DNA from: Opitutia bacterium
GTDB lineage: Bacteria; Verrucomicrobiota; Verrucomicrobiia; Opitutales; Seribacteraceae
NCBI GenBank assembly: GCA_002721705.1
Contig: PBLJ01000008.1
Location: forward strand, 1 to 53,831
Reading direction: 5' to 3'
Length of the DNA: 53,831 nt
Below the pieces are notes generated by a model, which saw nothing but the letters and a program-made list of their open reading frames with translations, ran no database searches and had not been told where the DNA came from. The first letter of the stretch is position 1. Each line of letters starts with the position of its first letter. This document shows positions 41,671 through 49,506 of the stretch, piece by piece. Position numbers and translations under genes: made by a program.

Positions 41671-42234
41671 CTATTCTCCCTTCCCGAGAATTTGCAACGC
41701 CCGATCCGCTATTCCCTCCACTTCCCACAAGCGCCCCAAGCCCTCGTACCCACAAGCCAAATCCCCCTTCCCCGGCCCAATAAATTCCACTCCACGATCT
41801 CGCAACACACCCACATTGACCTCCGTTGCTGGGTGATTCCACATCCGGCCATTCATGGCTGGCGCAATCACGATCCGCGCCTCTGGCCGAAGCGTCAACG
41901 CAATGCACGAAAGAGCATCATCCGCCAAACCATTCGCCATCTTGCCAATGATGTTTGCCGTCGCCGGAGCAACCAGCAACAAGTCTCCTTCATCCGCCAA
42001 TCGAACATGCGCAGGCCGCCACCCTTCCTCCTCATCATACAGGTCGGTCACCACCGGCTGGCGCGACAATGTCTTGAACGGCAGCGGGGTCACAAATTTT
42101 TGGGCGTCGACGGTCATCACCACGCTGACAGACGCCCCGCCCTTGACCAACAAGCTGCATAAATCCACCGCCCGATGCGCTGCGATCGAGCCGCAAACAC
42201 CCAGCACAATCCGACTGCCCTCAAGCTCACTCAT
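41671..42234 (-). CDS. coaC: Phosphopantothenoylcysteine decarboxylase-like flavoprotein (CoaC domain only)
   Basis: HFCD-family flavoprotein. CoaC decarboxylates phosphopantothenoylcysteine in CoA synthesis. From ATG 42234 it has 187 residues, starting MSELEGSRIVLGVCGSIAAH. AHVRLADEGDLLLVAPATAN holds the active-site His and FMN motif, and VIAPAMNGRMWNHPA (here IVIAPAMNGRMW) is the substrate motif. In most bacteria CoaC is fused to CoaB; here the CoaB synthetase half is absent and must lie elsewhere. It overlaps gmk by eight bases in the gmk-coaC order also seen in other bacteria, which supports the CoaC call over other HFCD flavoproteins. Confidence 0.88.
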   Translation of the reverse strand: MSELEGSRIVLGVCGSIAAHRAVDLCSLLVKGGASVSVVMTVDAQKFVTPLPFKTLSRQPVVTDLYDEEEGWRPAHVRLADEGDLLLVAPATANIIGKMANGLADDALSCIALTLRPEARIVIAPAMNGRMWNHPATEVNVGVLRDRGVEFIGPGKGDLACGYEGLGRLWEVEGIADRALQILGKGE

Positions 42235-42817
42235 CACCCCGGGACTCCCTGTAAACTTCCTGCACCCATTGCCAATCCTCTTCCATCGATCCACTCACCC
42301 GCACGTGATCAAAATGCCCGGCTTCAGCTATTTCCGACTCCGCAACAGCCAGCCGCTCTCCAATCACATCCAATGCGTCCTTTCCGCGCGACACCAACCT
42401 TGCCCGCAATTCATCGATGGTCTCAGTCACAATATAAACCGACACCAACGCCTCGCCCAAGCGAACATCCCCAGCCGCCAACTCTTGCACGGCCAAGGCT
42501 CCCTGAACATCGTTCACCAAGAGCACATCACCGCCTGCCGCCAATTGCTCCAAGACATCCTTTTTTAATGTACCATATCTTCTACCATAAACCTTAGCCT
42601 GTTCCAGGAATTCTCCCGCCTCAACCCGCCGCCCAAACTCTTCTTCCCCGAGAAAATGATAATCAACCCCATCAGTCTCTCCTTCCCGGGGGGCACGGGT
42701 CGTACAGGTTACCACTCGGCGCAGTCCTGCGTTCTCCTTCAGCAGCCGCTTTGCCACCGTGGTTTTGCCCGCCCCCGAGGGTCCGGACAACATCAGCAAT
42801 ACCGGTCCAGACATCAC
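42227..42817 (-). CDS. gmk: Guanylate kinase
   Basis: Phosphorylates GMP to GDP with ATP, in the cytoplasm. The protein has 196 residues. The P-loop is LSGPSGAGKTTVAKRL. RVVTCTTRAPREGETDGVDY is the GMP-binding segment, and FLEQAKVYGRRYGT follows. The start is one of two adjacent ATG codons (42817 or 42814) overlapping the yicC stop. The order yicC-gmk-coaC is common in bacteria. Confidence 0.96.
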   Translation of the reverse strand: MMSGPVLLMLSGPSGAGKTTVAKRLLKENAGLRRVVTCTTRAPREGETDGVDYHFLGEEEFGRRVEAGEFLEQAKVYGRRYGTLKKDVLEQLAAGGDVLLVNDVQGALAVQELAAGDVRLGEALVSVYIVTETIDELRARLVSRGKDALDVIGERLAVAESEIAEAGHFDHVRVSGSMEEDWQWVQEVYRESRGDE

Positions 42818-43692
42818 TCGACGTTTTGAACCTGTTCGCGGAATTTCTCCAATTCCGTCTTCAAAGTCACTACCAAGCGCGATATGGCCGGATCATTTGC
42901 CTTCGATCCGATCGTGTTGATTTCACGGTTCATCTCCTGAGACAAAAAATCTAGTGTCCGGCCCACCGGCTCCCTTTTCTTCAGGCAATCATCGAACTGA
43001 CCAAAGTGACTTCCCAGCCGCGTCAATTCCTCCGTGATGTCCGATCGCTCCGCAAACAAAACAACCTCGCGCAACACCCGCTCATCATCCATCGCCGACA
43101 AATCCACCCCTGCCTCCTCAACTCTGCCCAATAGATTCTTTCGATACTGCTTCAAAACCGCCGGTGCACGCCGAGCCACCTTTGCCACCGCGCCACGCAT
43201 CAACCGCACACGTTTCACAAGGTCTTTTTTCAACGCCGCCCCTTCGCGGGAGCGCATGGCCACCAATTCCTTTAAAGCTCTTTCCGTCGCGGCATTAACC
43301 GTCGGCCAGTAATCAGCAGCAACCACCTCCCGTTCAGCCACTTGCAGTACTCCCGGCGCCCTGAGCACATGCTCCATCTGCACTTCCGAAGACAACCCCA
43401 AATCTTTTTTTAATTTACGGAAATCCCTCAGATAACGCTTGGCCAGTGCCACATCGATCACCGCCTTGCCATCCGTGCTCCCATTGAAGGCAACACTGAC
43501 CCGCGCATTGACCCGGCCCCGAGACACGGCCCCACCGATCACCTCCCGCATGCGTGGCTCCAGCGCATCCAAATCTCGCGGCAAATGGACTCCAATTTCC
43601 CCTTGGCGACGGTTCACGGAAGTAATCTCAACCGTCACCTTGCACCCATCGCGCACGCATTCGCCGCGGCCATAACCGGTCATGGATTTCAT
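42814..43692 (-). CDS. yicC: YicC family endoribonuclease
   Basis: YicC-family protein, shown in E. coli to be an endoribonuclease acting on RNA. The protein has 292 residues. The N-terminus MKSMTGYGRGE is the classic start; the middle contains RGRVNARVSV, and the C-terminus LDFLSQEMNREINTIGSKANDPAISRLVV is the family signature (DUF1732). It is the first gene of the yicC-gmk-coaC run, 47 bases after ymdB on the same strand. Confidence 0.95.
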   Translation of the reverse strand: MKSMTGYGRGECVRDGCKVTVEITSVNRRQGEIGVHLPRDLDALEPRMREVIGGAVSRGRVNARVSVAFNGSTDGKAVIDVALAKRYLRDFRKLKKDLGLSSEVQMEHVLRAPGVLQVAEREVVAADYWPTVNAATERALKELVAMRSREGAALKKDLVKRVRLMRGAVAKVARRAPAVLKQYRKNLLGRVEEAGVDLSAMDDERVLREVVLFAERSDITEELTRLGSHFGQFDDCLKKREPVGRTLDFLSQEMNREINTIGSKANDPAISRLVVTLKTELEKFREQVQNVE

Positions 43693-43739
43693 GAAGCGCC
43701 GACCATGCCAGAAAACAATCCCCAGTTAAATCGCAAACC

Positions 43740-44528
43740 TCATCCCCCCTCCAGCGGCACCGAAACCCTGCTGATGTCCCGTGCCCCGCCCGATGCACCA
43801 TCAACCTCCACAATCACCCCTTGGAGCAGCACCCGACCGGATGCCACATTGAACCGCTGCGGCTGGCAGGTAAGAAATCTTTCCACCACTGGCTCCACTT
43901 CGCGCCCAAGCACGCTGTCATGTGGGCCGGTAAAGCCTGCGTCGCACAGAAAGGCCGTGCCGCCAGGCAGTATTTGCTCATCAGCGGTTTGTACATGGGT
44001 ATGTGTTCCCACCACAGCACTGACCCTTCCATCCAGTAGCCGCGCCATGGCGATTTTCTCTGATGTAGCTTCGGCGTGAAAATCCACGAAGATAATGGGA
44101 GCCTTGGCTTGTAACGCTTTCACCGCATCACGTGCCGCCAGAAATGGATTGTCCATCTCCCGCATGAAAGTCCGCCCCTGAACGTTGAGCACCCCCAGCG
44201 ATGGCAATCCTTCGCGCTCCAGCACCATGTGGCCCTGCCCCGGTGTTCCCGGTGGAAAATTCACTGGCCGCACAAATCGTGGTTCCTCATGCAGCAAATC
44301 CACCACCTCCTTTTGGTCCCACAAATGATCCCCCATCGTGATCACATCCACTCCCGCCGCATAAATCTCCGCCGCCTTGTCTGGCGTAATGCCGTTGCCT
44401 CCCGCTGCGTTCTCCCCGTTGGCGATGACCACGTCAACCTCACGCTGCGCCCGCAATGATGGCACCAGTTCCCTGACTGCCTTTCGCCCAGGCGCGCCCA
44501 CGATGTCACCTATGAACAGAATCCTCAC
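43740..44528 (-). CDS. ymdB: YmdB-type (TIGR00282) metallophosphoesterase
   Basis: Metallophosphodiesterase acting on cyclic nucleotides in Bacillus YmdB. The protein has 262 residues. The metal-site motifs are FIGDIVGAPGRK, NGENAAGGNGIT, TMGDHLWDQKEV, VDFHAEATSEK and VVGTHTHVQTAD, all intact. The start is GTG with a promoter ending 6 bases upstream, so a leaderless message is likely. A perfect 7-bp inverted repeat sits within the promoter spacer. It is divergent from the DUF3500 gene. Confidence 0.95.
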   Translation of the reverse strand: MRILFIGDIVGAPGRKAVRELVPSLRAQREVDVVIANGENAAGGNGITPDKAAEIYAAGVDVITMGDHLWDQKEVVDLLHEEPRFVRPVNFPPGTPGQGHMVLEREGLPSLGVLNVQGRTFMREMDNPFLAARDAVKALQAKAPIIFVDFHAEATSEKIAMARLLDGRVSAVVGTHTHVQTADEQILPGGTAFLCDAGFTGPHDSVLGREVEPVVERFLTCQPQRFNVASGRVLLQGVIVEVDGASGGARDISRVSVPLEGG

Positions 44529-44534
44529 GGACCC

Positions 44535-44563
44535 AACCTAGCCGCTGCCTGCAGCGGGCGCAA
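44535..44563 (-). promoter_or_regulatory. Promoter of ymdB with inverted repeat in the spacer
   Basis: On the minus strand, TTGCGC, 17 bases, TAGGTT, then exactly 6 bases to the GTG. The spacer contains the inverted repeat CCGCTGC-2-GCAGCGG (44542-44557), which could be a regulator site. Confidence 0.55.
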
Positions 44564-44568
44564 TGTGC

Positions 44569-44596
44569 TTGTCGATCGTGACCGGCTGGCCATAAT
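44569..44596 (+). promoter_or_regulatory. Promoter of the DUF3500 gene
   Basis: TTGTCG, 16 bases, CATAAT (5 of 6), ending 10 bases before the ATG. Confidence 0.5.
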
Positions 44597-44605
44597 CCCC
44601 CCGCC

Positions 44606-45634
44606 ATGAAACACACCCGAGTTTTCGCAATACTGCTTTCCTTTTCTCTGGCCGCATCTCTTGCGGCTGACGTCGCCACTGACATGGCCAAGGCCGCGAA
44701 TGCCTTGATCGCCAGCCTCGATGCCAAACAAAAAGCCCAGGTTGTTTTTGACTTCAAGTCCGATACCCGAACCTATTGGCACTTCATTCCTGCCGAAATG
44801 CTCAAGGGCGGCGGACGCAAGGGCCTTCAGATCAAACATATGTCAGGCCAACAAATTGAGTTGACCCATGCCCTGCTCAAAACTGTGCTCAGCGAAAAAG
44901 GGCACACCAAAGTGAAGAACATCATGTTTCTCGAGGACATCCTGCATGTACTCGAAGGAAAAAATCGCCGGTTCGTTCGTGACCGCGACGCCTACCATAT
45001 TCTTGTGTTCGGCAAGCCTGGCAACAAGGGGGCATGGGGTTGGCGATTCGAAGGCCATCATGTTTCGCTCAATTACACCATCGTCAACGGAAAGCTCAGC
45101 GTCGTGCCCTCTTTCCTCGCCAGCAATCCGGCTGTGGCAGACTTTGGGCCCGGCCGTAAATTGGTGGCCTTGGAAGTGGAGGAATTCGCCGCCCGCGACC
45201 TGCGTAATTCACTCAACGCCGCCCAAGCCAAGAAAGCCGTGATCGCCGACAAGGCTCCGCGCGACATCCTCACCTCTGCCCTGCCCAGGGTGGAAGTTTT
45301 GGAAAACACTGGCATCGCTTACGGTGATTTGGACAAGAATCAACGGGAGCAACTCACCAAACTTATTCAGGAGTACATCAATCGCCACAGAGCAATTGTT
45401 GCCAAGGAGGATTGGGCCAAGATCGAGAAAGGCGGCCTGAATAAAATCCGCTTTGCATGGGCAGGAAGCACCAAACCATTTCAGCCGCACTATTACCGTG
45501 TTCAGGGCCCGACATTCCTGCTCGAATACGCAAACACACAAAACGGCTCCAATCACATCCACGCCACATGGCGTGATTTCAACGGCGATTTTGGTCGTGA
45601 TCTTCTGCGTGAACACGTAAAGAAGAATCACTAG
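44606..45634 (+). CDS. Secreted DUF3500 domain protein
   Basis: Protein of 342 residues with a signal peptide (MKHTRVFAILLSFSLAASLAADV). The body matches the DUF3500 pattern: an N-terminal helix pair (ALIASLDAKQKAQVVFDFKS), TYWHFIP, GLQIKHMSGQQIELTHALLKTVLSE, GAWGWRFEGHHVSLNYTIVNG, and a C-terminal FEY/ALE region (YRVQGPTFLLEYANTQNGSN, HIHATWRDFNGDFG). The biochemical role of DUF3500 is unknown. Histidines in EGHHVSL and NHIHATWRD could be ligands. It is followed after 18 bases by an RNA methyltransferase, with no obvious link. Confidence 0.85.
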   Translation: MKHTRVFAILLSFSLAASLAADVATDMAKAANALIASLDAKQKAQVVFDFKSDTRTYWHFIPAEMLKGGGRKGLQIKHMSGQQIELTHALLKTVLSEKGHTKVKNIMFLEDILHVLEGKNRRFVRDRDAYHILVFGKPGNKGAWGWRFEGHHVSLNYTIVNGKLSVVPSFLASNPAVADFGPGRKLVALEVEEFAARDLRNSLNAAQAKKAVIADKAPRDILTSALPRVEVLENTGIAYGDLDKNQREQLTKLIQEYINRHRAIVAKEDWAKIEKGGLNKIRFAWAGSTKPFQPHYYRVQGPTFLLEYANTQNGSNHIHATWRDFNGDFGRDLLREHVKKNH

Positions 45635-45652
45635 ACCCGGAAATCTGAGGGA

Positions 45653-46819
45653 GTGAAATCAGGGGGCAAAGAACACATCCCCGCAGGGCCGTGTGTTGGC
45701 GATATCTTGGAAGTTGAAATCTCCGACGTGGCCTTTGGTGGTGATGGCGTGGGGCGCGTCGATGGGTTCGTAATTTTTGCACCCTTTGTCATTACCGGCG
45801 AAACGGTTCGGGTGGAGATCATCGAGCGCAAAAAAGACTTCGCCCGAGCCAAATTACTGGAGGTCCTGACGCCAGCGCCTGAACGAACCAGCCCAGAATG
45901 CACTCATTTTGGCATCTGCGGAGGATGCCAATACCAGCACATCGAATACACCGCACAGACTCAAATAAAACTCAGCCAAATCCGCAGCTTATTTGAGCGA
46001 GTTGGAGGATTCTCCGGGGCGGTAGTAGGTGACCTTGTTCCCTGTCCCACCTCCTACAATTACCGGAATCGAATCATGGTCCGCCGCCAATGGAACAAGC
46101 CCAAGCAAAAGGCGGTGTACGGCTTTCTTCATCATGATTCACGACTGGTGGTGGACATGGACAGGTGCGAGATTGCCGAGGAATCTTTAAATGAACAGTT
46201 GATTCAACTGCGCGAAAATCCGCCGCCGCGCAACATGCAAAAAGTTGTCCTTCGCATCATGCCCGATAATTGGGAAATGCACCGGGATTCCTTCTTCCAG
46301 AATAATTTCCACCTCCTGCCTGAACTCGTCGAGATTGTGCGCAACAAGCTCATGGACGCCGGCACACGCCACCTTGTGGATGCCTACTGTGGTATTGGCT
46401 TTTTCAGCCTTTCTCTGGCCGATTCCGTGGAGTCATTCGTTGGCGTCGATATTGACAAGCAGTGCATCCTGCCCGCACGCCGCAACATGGAATTGCGCGA
46501 CATTGCCAATGGCGAATTCATTCTAGGCAAAACGGAGGAACACATGGACGCCCTGCTGGCCAAATTCACGGCGCCAAACACGACTGTCATTCTGGATCCC
46601 CCGCGCAAAGGCTGCCATCAGGACGGCTTGCAAATGTTGGCCGATGCCGCGCCGGCACAAGTGATCTATGTGTCCTGTCACCCCGCCACCTTAGCGCGTG
46701 ATTTGAAATGGCTGTGCACAGAAGGCGGGTATGAACTGACTGGGGTCACCCCCTTGGATATGTTCCCACAAACACAGCACGTGGAATGTGTGGCTGACCT
46801 GCGAAGAAAACAGGGCTAA
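45653..46819 (+). CDS. RumA/TrmA-type 23S rRNA or tRNA m5U methyltransferase
   Basis: SAM-dependent methyltransferase forming 5-methyluridine in RNA. The protein has 388 residues. An N-terminal TRAM RNA-binding domain (VEISDVAFGGDGVGRVDGFV) is followed by the iron-sulfur Cys cluster CTHFGICGGCQYQH. The catalytic domain has VDAYCGIGFFSLSLAD (SAM site), ILDPPRKGC and YVSCHPATLARDL, with the nucleophilic Cys. The start is GTG. RlmD versus RlmC versus TrmA cannot be told from this; the Fe-S cluster favours RlmD-like. It converges with the SGNH-like gene, eight bases apart. Confidence 0.92.
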   Translation: MKSGGKEHIPAGPCVGDILEVEISDVAFGGDGVGRVDGFVIFAPFVITGETVRVEIIERKKDFARAKLLEVLTPAPERTSPECTHFGICGGCQYQHIEYTAQTQIKLSQIRSLFERVGGFSGAVVGDLVPCPTSYNYRNRIMVRRQWNKPKQKAVYGFLHHDSRLVVDMDRCEIAEESLNEQLIQLRENPPPRNMQKVVLRIMPDNWEMHRDSFFQNNFHLLPELVEIVRNKLMDAGTRHLVDAYCGIGFFSLSLADSVESFVGVDIDKQCILPARRNMELRDIANGEFILGKTEEHMDALLAKFTAPNTTVILDPPRKGCHQDGLQMLADAAPAQVIYVSCHPATLARDLKWLCTEGGYELTGVTPLDMFPQTQHVECVADLRRKQG

Positions 46820-46827
46820 GGGCTAAA

Positions 46828-47787
46828 TCACTGCCAGAATTTCAATCCATCCTTCCGCCAAAGGAATATTTCCCACGCAATATTCTGGAGGAATGCAATC
46901 TCATTCGACGGAATGGCATGCAGCCCGCCGTTGTTCAATCCCACGGGGCTTTGCCACGTAAGATAAGCATAAAACATGCACGCGTTTAAATAAGTACCGC
47001 GAATGTTGGGTGTAAATCCATCGCTCTGCCGCAATATGATATCCGGCCGCCGCCACTCGGATAGTTCCCACGCCATCCCACAGGGCACCACAGGAATGTT
47101 CTGTTGTTGCCCAACAGACAAATAGGCACTGTCCGTCCGGAACAAGACATCCGTGGGTGAGAAGATGGGATCGGACCGTTTCCAAGTCTGGAACAACATG
47201 GGCAAGCTGCCTTGGTTGGTAACAGCCTGAGTCAGCAGCCGGATGTTGTTGGTCATCAGGGGGTAATTATAGATCGGCAATACGGAATGTTCCTGCATGA
47301 CGACCGCGTCAAGCGGCAGAGCATTGGTGAAATTATTGGGATCGGTGATAACGTTAGTGATCGCCATGTAAGTTCGCAGATCACCCACATGAGATTGAAG
47401 CGTGTAACCTTCGTGGGCGCGCGCTTCAGCTTCGATGCGGAATTTTCCACCGACGGCCATCGTGTTCAGAACTCCCACCATGTCGTTGGCTCCCGTCAGC
47501 CCATTGCCAACAAACAAGACCCGCAACACTTCAGGATTGCGTGAGCGGTTAGTAGAAAGGTAGATGGGAACTTGCGGAGCTAGCGCGTTTGTGTGACCAA
47601 ACTGGAACACTCCCGTAATGGGGTTTCCAACGGCCAAGGGAATATTGGAACGTCGCCCCCAAGTGCGAAGATTAATGCGGTTGAGGAAGAGAGGGGTACT
47701 CGCAAAGGCCTCCACCACAATGGCACCCAATAGGCAGACAAACACCATCGTCAGAATTTTCGCCGCGATTTTGCCTTTTTTCATCAT
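46828..47787 (-). CDS. Secreted SGNH/DUF4886-like protein with lost catalytic residues
   Basis: Protein of 319 residues with a hydrophobic N-terminal signal or anchor (KILTMVFVCLLGAIVVEAFA). The core resembles SGNH hydrolases of the DUF4886 type: VLRVLFVGNGLTGANDMV at block I, LDAVVMQEHSVLP in the middle, and RGTYLNACMFYAYL near the end. In active enzymes block I is GNSxT and the end has DxxHP; here the serine is glycine and the histidine is threonine (SDGFTPN). The fold may be kept without esterase activity. It reads as a binding or structural protein, and no partner is evident. Confidence 0.7.
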   Translation of the reverse strand: MMKKGKIAAKILTMVFVCLLGAIVVEAFASTPLFLNRINLRTWGRRSNIPLAVGNPITGVFQFGHTNALAPQVPIYLSTNRSRNPEVLRVLFVGNGLTGANDMVGVLNTMAVGGKFRIEAEARAHEGYTLQSHVGDLRTYMAITNVITDPNNFTNALPLDAVVMQEHSVLPIYNYPLMTNNIRLLTQAVTNQGSLPMLFQTWKRSDPIFSPTDVLFRTDSAYLSVGQQQNIPVVPCGMAWELSEWRRPDIILRQSDGFTPNIRGTYLNACMFYAYLTWQSPVGLNNGGLHAIPSNEIAFLQNIAWEIFLWRKDGLKFWQ

Positions 47788-47879
47788 ATTTCCGGCTGTT
47801 TGGCCCTTTTGCCGGTCTGCAAGTACGGTATTAGACGAAGTTTACCAAGAGTTGGATACAGTTTTTGAGGAAATTCGGT

Positions 47880-47909
47880 TTGCCAAAAATATGCGAGCTT
47901 GCGCATTAT
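47880..47909 (+). promoter_or_regulatory. Possible promoter of tRNA-Pro(CGG)
   Basis: TTGCCA, 18 bases, CATTAT, ending 13 bases before the tRNA. It is weaker and further away than the one at the other tRNA-Pro. Confidence 0.35.
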
Positions 47910-47922
47910 CCCCGGTCTTGGC

Positions 47923-48000
47923 CGGGGCGTAGCGCAGCCTGGTTAGCGCGCGTCGTTCGGGACGACGAGGTCGAGAGTTCGAATCTCTCCGCCCCGACCA
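47923..48000 (+). tRNA. tRNA-Pro, anticodon CGG, CCA encoded
   Basis: The acceptor stem CGGGGCG (47923-47929) pairs with CGCCCCG (47990-47996), then A and an encoded CCA. The anticodon stem CGTCG/CGACG holds loop TTCGGGA, anticodon CGG (proline). The T-arm has GTTCGAATC. The convergent NUDIX gene ends two bases after the CCA. Confidence 0.95.
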
Positions 48001-48001
48001 T

Positions 48002-48421
48002 TTATTTTTCCTCCCACCATTCGCCAGCCCGCAGTCTGTCCAGCAATTCCCCGTCCGCTGGCGGAAACTCAAATTCGCCCAAACCCTCGGCCGTCACCCA
48101 TTCAAATGCCTGACATCCGATGGCCTCCGGTTCTCCCCCGCGCATTGTGCATCGGAAGAATTTTAGGTGAACCTCTCTCTCTGGATATACATGAGACACC
48201 TCGGCCAATAGAAGCCCGACGTCCACCTTGATGGCTAATTCCTCGGTCAATTCCCGATACAGGCACTGTTCAGGAGATTCCCCCGGCTCCACCTTTCCCC
48301 CCGGAAATTCCCACAAACCGCCAAGGTGACTCCCTTCCTGTCTTTGGGTGATCAACAACTTGTCGTGACGAAAGACCAAGCCAGCAGCAACATCCACAGT
48401 TGATAATTGGCTTCTGGGCAT
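48002..48421 (-). CDS. NUDIX hydrolase, MutT-like
   Basis: Pyrophosphohydrolase of 139 residues; MutT-type enzymes clear 8-oxo-dGTP from the nucleotide pool. [20 protein letters not shown] opens the fold, and the Nudix box is [22 protein letters not shown], complete and spaced as G-x5-E-x7-[14 protein letters not shown] before it favours the 8-oxo-dGTP type. Its ATG directly abuts the T-run of the terminator of the upstream aquaporin gene, so its own transcription signal is unclear and read-through may express it. Confidence 0.92.
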   Translation of the reverse strand: MPRSQLSTVDVAAGLVFRHDKLLITQRQEGSHLGGLWEFPGGKVEPGESPEQCLYRELTEELAIKVDVGLLLAEVSHVYPEREVHLKFFRCTMRGGEPEAIGCQAFEWVTAEGLGEFEFPPADGELLDRLRAGEWWEEK

Positions 48422-48450
48422 AAAAAAGCCCGCCGCACATTAGCGGCGGG
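48422..48450 (-). terminator. Intrinsic terminator after the aquaporin gene
   Basis: On the minus strand, stem CCCGCCGC, 6-base loop, stem GCGGCGGG, followed at once by TTTTTT. It ends at the NUDIX start codon. It is the only classical terminator clearly seen in the window. Confidence 0.8.
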
Positions 48451-48468
48451 ATAAGTTGATGGATCAAA

Positions 48469-49389
48469 TTATCGGCCGTAGCCTGCCAATGTAGGTGTAT
48501 CTTCTTCCGGAGTCGCATCCAAATCATCTCGGAACAACACCCATCCGCAGACCAATCCCGCCAGTGCGCCGCCCACCATTGGGCCAATCCAGTATATCGC
48601 TTGGCTGGTCCAAACGCCCGACACCATGGCCGGGCCAAATGCCCGGGCAGGATTCAAGGATCCTCCCGTCAGGTACATTCCCGCAAACACCGCCGCCATG
48701 ACCAATGCTCCCAAGGCCAACGCCCCGGCAATGGGCGAACGGCCGCGCAGAATGGCTCCATAGAAAACTGTCACCCACAGAAACGCCAGCACACCTTCAA
48801 TCAACATGGCCTGCCCATTGCTGACCCGCGGCTCCTTGTTGGTGATATCCGGCTGACCACCCACCGTTCTCAACGGTATGGTTGGAACGGCCATCTGAAT
48901 TGGAGTGGGCGGTTCTGTGTTATCAAGCTGAACAATTTCTGTTTTGCCGAAGACAGGTTTCAACATCACGCAAGCCAAAACCGCCGCCGTAAGTTGGGCG
49001 ACAATGATCAATCCCGCGCGTGCAACATTCAGTCGCCCCCCTACCAGCAGCCCCAGAGTAACGGCGGGATTAAGCTGCCCACCCGAAATCCCCGCAAATG
49101 CAGCTACCATCGCAGCAATCACCAACCCATACGCAATCGCCTGAACAGACTGCATGTAAATGTTGCCCATCAAATACGAAATTGACGCCACCACAATCAT
49201 CAGCGCAAACACGCCAATAAACTCCGCCACCAATTGGCGAACAAGCGCGGGACGATTCAAATCCAACTCATTTGCGACAGCCGACTCCTGAACCATCGCT
49301 CCAGCCCGATTCGAAGATGTAGATTCGGCCGTTTCCACCGCCCCAGTAGCCCTATATTCAACGGCAGGATTTTGCAAAACGTCATCCAT
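48469..49389 (-). CDS. Aquaporin/glycerol facilitator family (MIP) channel
   Basis: Membrane channel for water or small solutes, 306 residues. It has six predicted helices and two NPA motifs, GGQLNPAVT and GGSLNPARAFGP. The Arg after the second NPA (NPAR) is the selectivity-filter residue. A long N-terminal cytoplasmic extension of about 60 residues and an insert of about 50 residues between the two halves (FGKTEIVQLDNTEPPTPI to RVSNGQ) are unusual. The ATG at 49389 is fixed by a strong AAGGAGG nine bases upstream. Substrate (water, glycerol or other) cannot be fixed without modelling. Confidence 0.92.
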   Translation of the reverse strand: MDDVLQNPAVEYRATGAVETAESTSSNRAGAMVQESAVANELDLNRPALVRQLVAEFIGVFALMIVVASISYLMGNIYMQSVQAIAYGLVIAAMVAAFAGISGGQLNPAVTLGLLVGGRLNVARAGLIIVAQLTAAVLACVMLKPVFGKTEIVQLDNTEPPTPIQMAVPTIPLRTVGGQPDITNKEPRVSNGQAMLIEGVLAFLWVTVFYGAILRGRSPIAGALALGALVMAAVFAGMYLTGGSLNPARAFGPAMVSGVWTSQAIYWIGPMVGGALAGLVCGWVLFRDDLDATPEEDTPTLAGYGR

Positions 49390-49398
49390 GATATTGTA

Positions 49399-49405
49399 CC
49401 TCCTT
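49399..49405 (-). promoter_or_regulatory. Strong Shine-Dalgarno of the aquaporin gene
   Basis: AAGGAGG on the minus strand, 9 bases before ATG 49389. It is the strongest such site I found in the window. Confidence 0.8.
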
Positions 49406-49439
49406 GCTTTAAATACCACGATATCTCGTAGGTGATGTG

Positions 49440-49468
49440 AGAAAACCGAATTAGTCTCCCTGCGTCAA
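49440..49468 (-). promoter_or_regulatory. Possible promoter of the aquaporin gene
   Basis: On the minus strand, TTGACG, 17 bases, TTTTCT (weak -10), about 50 bases before the ATG. The transcript would have a normal leader of about 44 bases, unlike most genes here. Confidence 0.45.
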
Positions 49469-49506
49469 GGAGTTTTTATTGGCACAAGAAGCGACCGAAT
49501 GATGGG

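Noticed and set aside
41191-42162. Plus-strand open frame (323 codons) opposite the histidine kinase and coaC
   Set aside because: Antisense to conserved genes, rich in His, Arg and Gln, with no domain.
47788-47822. TTGCAG 17 bases before ACAGCC as a promoter of the SGNH-like gene
   Set aside because: Good -35 and spacing, but the -10 box does not resemble TAnnnT.
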